Shown piece after piece: positions 61,820 through 64,000 of a DNA stretch of 64,000 nt. Source of the stretch: Lachnospiraceae bacterium UBA3732 (GTDB lineage Bacteria > Bacillota > Clostridia > Lachnospirales > Lachnospiraceae); the NCBI GenBank assembly GCA_002372545.1, contig DFHD01000045.1, positions 18,013 through 82,012 on the forward strand, written 5' to 3'. Below the pieces are notes generated by a model. That model saw nothing but the letters and a program-made list of their open reading frames with translations. It made no database searches and was not told the DNA's origin. Position numbers and translations under genes: made by a program. Within the stretch, counting starts at the first letter, position 1. Each line of letters opens with the position of its first letter.

Positions 61820-62272
61820 ATGAGGATGCTCATACAGCGGGTCAGAGAGGCCTCTGTATCGGTCGATGGTGAGATTACCGGCAAGATCGGACATGGCCTT
61901 CTGGTTTTTGTTGGGACAGAGGATAGCGATACGGAAGAAATCGCGGATAAAATGCTGAAGAAGCTGGTTAATCTCCGGATATTTGCGGATGCTGAGGGAA
62001 AGACCAATCTGTCTCTTCTGGATGTCGGCGGAGAGCTGCTCCTGGTTTCCCAGTTTACCCTCTACGCGGACTGCAGAAAGGGTAACCGCCCTTCCTTTAT
62101 TAAGGCTGGGGCACCGGAATATGCGGAAAAGCTTTATCATTATTTGGTGAAACAGGCCGGAGAGATCGTTGAAACGGTGCAGGAGGGAATCTTTGCCGCA
62201 TCCATGCAGGTTTCGCTTCTGAATGACGGACCCTTCACCATTTGGCTGGATTCCGCGGAAATAGTGAAGTAA
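61820..62272 (+). CDS. dtd: D-aminoacyl-tRNA deacylase
   Basis: A 150-residue DTD. MLIQRVREASVSVDG is the typical start, the catalytic SQFTLYADCRKGNRPSF segment carries the cross-subunit site, and the Gly-cisPro-type motif position is in the LNDGPFTIWLDS segment. It removes D-amino acids from tRNA. The ATG at 61820 has GGAGG 8 nt upstream. Confidence 0.95.
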   Translation: MRMLIQRVREASVSVDGEITGKIGHGLLVFVGTEDSDTEEIADKMLKKLVNLRIFADAEGKTNLSLLDVGGELLLVSQFTLYADCRKGNRPSFIKAGAPEYAEKLYHYLVKQAGEIVETVQEGIFAASMQVSLLNDGPFTIWLDSAEIVK

Positions 62273-62321
62273 TACAAGCGGTATCTTTGCGCATCAGCTT
62301 TGCCGGAAGGAGGAAAGGACA

Positions 62322-64000
62322 CTGGCACAGGATCATATCAGAAATTTCTGTATCATCGCACATATCGATCATGGTAAATCCACGCTGGCTGACCGGATCA
62401 TCGAAATGACCGGGACGCTGACCGAGCGGGAGATGCAGAATCAGGTTTTGGATAATATGGACATTGAGCGGGAGAGAGGGATCACCATTAAATCCCAGGC
62501 TGTCCGTATCATATATAAGGCGAAAAACGGGGAGGAATATATTCTGAACCTTATCGACACCCCGGGACACGTGGATTTTAACTACGAGGTTTCCCGGTCT
62601 CTTGCGGCCTGCGAAGGGGCCGTTCTTGTGGTGGATGCGGCTCAGGGCATAGAAGCACAGACACTGGCCAATGTTTACCTTGCGCTGGACCACGATTTGG
62701 AGATCGTTCCGGTGATCAATAAGATCGACCTTCCCTCGGCGGAGCCGGAACGGGTCAGGAATGAAATTGAGGATGTGATCGGCCTTCCGGCGGATGATGC
62801 GCCGCTCATCAGTGCAAAAAACGGCATTAATGTGGAAGCTGTGCTTGAACAGATCGTTTCGAAGATTCCCGCTCCCGCCGGAGATGAGGCGGCTCCTTTT
62901 AAGGCGCTGATCTTTGACAGCTTATATGACAGCTACAAGGGCGTGATCATATTCTGCCGGGTCTTTGACGGCGTTATAAAGCGCGGCAGCCGAATCCGTA
63001 TGTGCATGACCGGTGCTGAGGCGGATGTAGTGGAGGTGGGGATTTTTGGCGCAGGCCGGTTTATTCCCTGCGAAGAGCTTTCTGCCGGTATGGTTGGTTA
63101 CATTACGGCATCGCTGAAAAATGTGCGGGAGACAAAGGTCGGGGATACGGTTACGGATGCTGATAATCCCTGCGTGGAGGCGCTTCCCGGCTATAAGGAA
63201 GCAAAGCCCATGGTATTCTGCGGAATGTATCCCGCGGACGGCGCCCATTATCAGGACCTGAAGGATGCGCTCGAGAGGCTTGTGCTGAACGACGCGGCTC
63301 TGTTTTATGAGCCGGAGACCTCGGTTGCTCTGGGCTTCGGTTTCCGCTGCGGCTTTCTGGGACTTCTCCATCTGGAGGTGGTACAGGAAAGGCTGGAACG
63401 AGAATATGCGCTGGATCTTGTTACAACGGCACCGAGCGTAATATATAAAGTGCATAAATCAAATGGAGAAGTGATCGAACTGACCAATCCCTCCAATCTG
63501 CCGGATCCTTCAGAGATCGCTTATATGGAGGAGCCTGTGGTGGATGCGGAGATCATGGTGACCTCGGAGTATACCGGTGCCATCATGAAGCTTTGCCAGG
63601 AGAGGCGAGGCGTATATAAAAGCATGGAATATATTGAAGAAAGCCGCGTGCTCCTGAAATATGAGCTTCCGCTGAACGAGATCATTTATGATTTTTATGA
63701 TGCACTGAAATCCCGCTCCAGAGGATATGCTTCCTTTGACTATGAGCTGAAGGGCTATACACAGTCCAAGCTGGTCAAGCTGGATATTCTGATCAATCAT
63801 GAGACCATCGACGCCCTTTCCTTTATTGTTTTTGAGGGATCCGCCTATGAACGGGGCAGAAAGATGTGCGAAAAGCTGAAGACGGAGATTCCCCGGCACC
63901 TCTTCGAGGTTCCGATTCAGGCGGCTATCGGCGGCAAGATCATTGCCAGAGAAACCGTACGGGCTTACCGGAAGGACGTTCTGGCCAAGTGCTACGGCGG
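62322..64000 (+). CDS. lepA: Elongation factor 4, 3' end beyond the window, CTG start
   Basis: LepA back-translocates ribosomes; the family is about 600 residues and about 560 codons lie here. AHIDHGKST (G1), DTPGH (G3) and NKID (G4) are present, then the LepA C-terminal region. The natural N terminus AQDHIRNFCIIAHIDHGK is preceded by CTG at 62322, with AAGGAGG (62307-62313) exactly 8 nt upstream. No ATG, GTG or TTG occurs in frame back to the stop at 62265, and the next ATG (62407) would delete the P-loop. A CTG start is therefore the best reading. It follows dtd by 49 nt. Confidence 0.93.
   Translation, partial: MAQDHIRNFCIIAHIDHGKSTLADRIIEMTGTLTEREMQNQVLDNMDIERERGITIKSQAVRIIYKAKNGEEYILNLIDTPGHVDFNYEVSRSLAACEGAVLVVDAAQGIEAQTLANVYLALDHDLEIVPVINKIDLPSAEPERVRNEIEDVIGLPADDAPLISAKNGINVEAVLEQIVSKIPAPAGDEAAPFKALIFDSLYDSYKGVIIFCRVFDGVIKRGSRIRMCMTGAEADVVEVGIFGAGRFIPCEELSAGMVGYITASLKNVRETKVGDTVTDADNPCVEALPGYKEAKPMVFCGMYPADGAHYQDLKDALERLVLNDAALFYEPETSVALGFGFRCGFLGLLHLEVVQERLEREYALDLVTTAPSVIYKVHKSNGEVIELTNPSNLPDPSEIAYMEEPVVDAEIMVTSEYTGAIMKLCQERRGVYKSMEYIEESRVLLKYELPLNEIIYDFYDALKSRSRGYASFDYELKGYTQSKLVKLDILINHETIDALSFIVFEGSAYERGRKMCEKLKTEIPRHLFEVPIQAAIGGKIIARETVRAYRKDVLAKCYG

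Noticed and set aside
62265..62330. Frameshift or truncation at the start of lepA
   Set aside because: The frame is intact, the N terminus aligns with the family from the second residue, and the ribosome site spacing is ideal for CTG at 62322; a base error cannot be fully excluded.

Overview
The window looks like chromosomal DNA of a low-to-mid GC Firmicute of class Clostridia, most likely family Lachnospiraceae. Pointers are RNase Y, HprK with a Crh-like HPr beside rapZ-whiA, an FMN-riboswitch rib operon, DUF5688 and DUF6465 type proteins, strong AGGAGG ribosome sites and sigma-A promoters with 17 bp spacing. Nearly all genes lie on the + strand. There is no prophage, insertion sequence, CRISPR array, rRNA or tRNA.

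Layout. 1-2.2 kb: a yqeG end and uvrC on the - strand. 2.2-7.5 kb: hprK, a ROK glucokinase, murB, rapZ, whiA and a Crh-like HPr (carbon catabolite control plus cell-wall and division genes). 7.5-10.3 kb: a large Sel1-repeat protein. 10.3-15.5 kb: FMN riboswitch, a large structured repeat element, then ribD-ribE-ribBA-hydrolase-ribH. 15.4-25.2 kb: a Cof phosphatase, a DUF1189-like membrane protein, a CYTH protein (- strand), a HEPN-like membrane protein, DJ-1/PfpI, murF, LOG, MscS, a DPNQ-repeat membrane protein, hisC and a DUF5688 protein. 25.2-28.4 kb: csp, a TetR regulator, an orphan receiver, rarA and a small membrane protein. 28.5-33.3 kb: a MacAB-like exporter with two adaptors. 33.5-40.8 kb: a SEC-C protein, a UvrD-like helicase, chorismate mutase, a heterodimeric ABC exporter and a membrane protein. 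40.9-50.9 kb: M18 aminopeptidase, a giant hybrid sensor, coaBC, pyrE, a 49-residue membrane protein and an LTA-synthase-like sulfatase. 51-56.2 kb: a second copy of the structured element, tmcAL (- strand), recA with an SOS box, recX and rny. 56.2-64 kb: NUDIX, xerD, aroC, a lipoprotein, an H1-like DUF6465 protein, a LURP-one-like protein, a 150 bp inverted-repeat element, dtd and lepA (cut by the window end).

Most striking observations. (1) Two intergenic regions 40 kb apart (10484-10761 and 51061-51323) hold divergent copies of one 263-278 nt element. Each folds into nested helices, and several helices keep their pairing although the bases differ; no protein-coding explanation is evident. 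(2) Several regulatory proteins lack the residue that defines their chemistry: HPr His15 is Glu, the RapZ Walker A Lys is Ile, and the giant hybrid sensor lacks both the kinase His and the HPt His while keeping the receiver Asp. (3) lepA has no ATG/GTG/TTG start and appears to start at CTG. (4) Short tandem duplications sit repeatedly at gene edges; one of 50 bp duplicated the coaBC start region and created an 11-codon hybrid reading frame.
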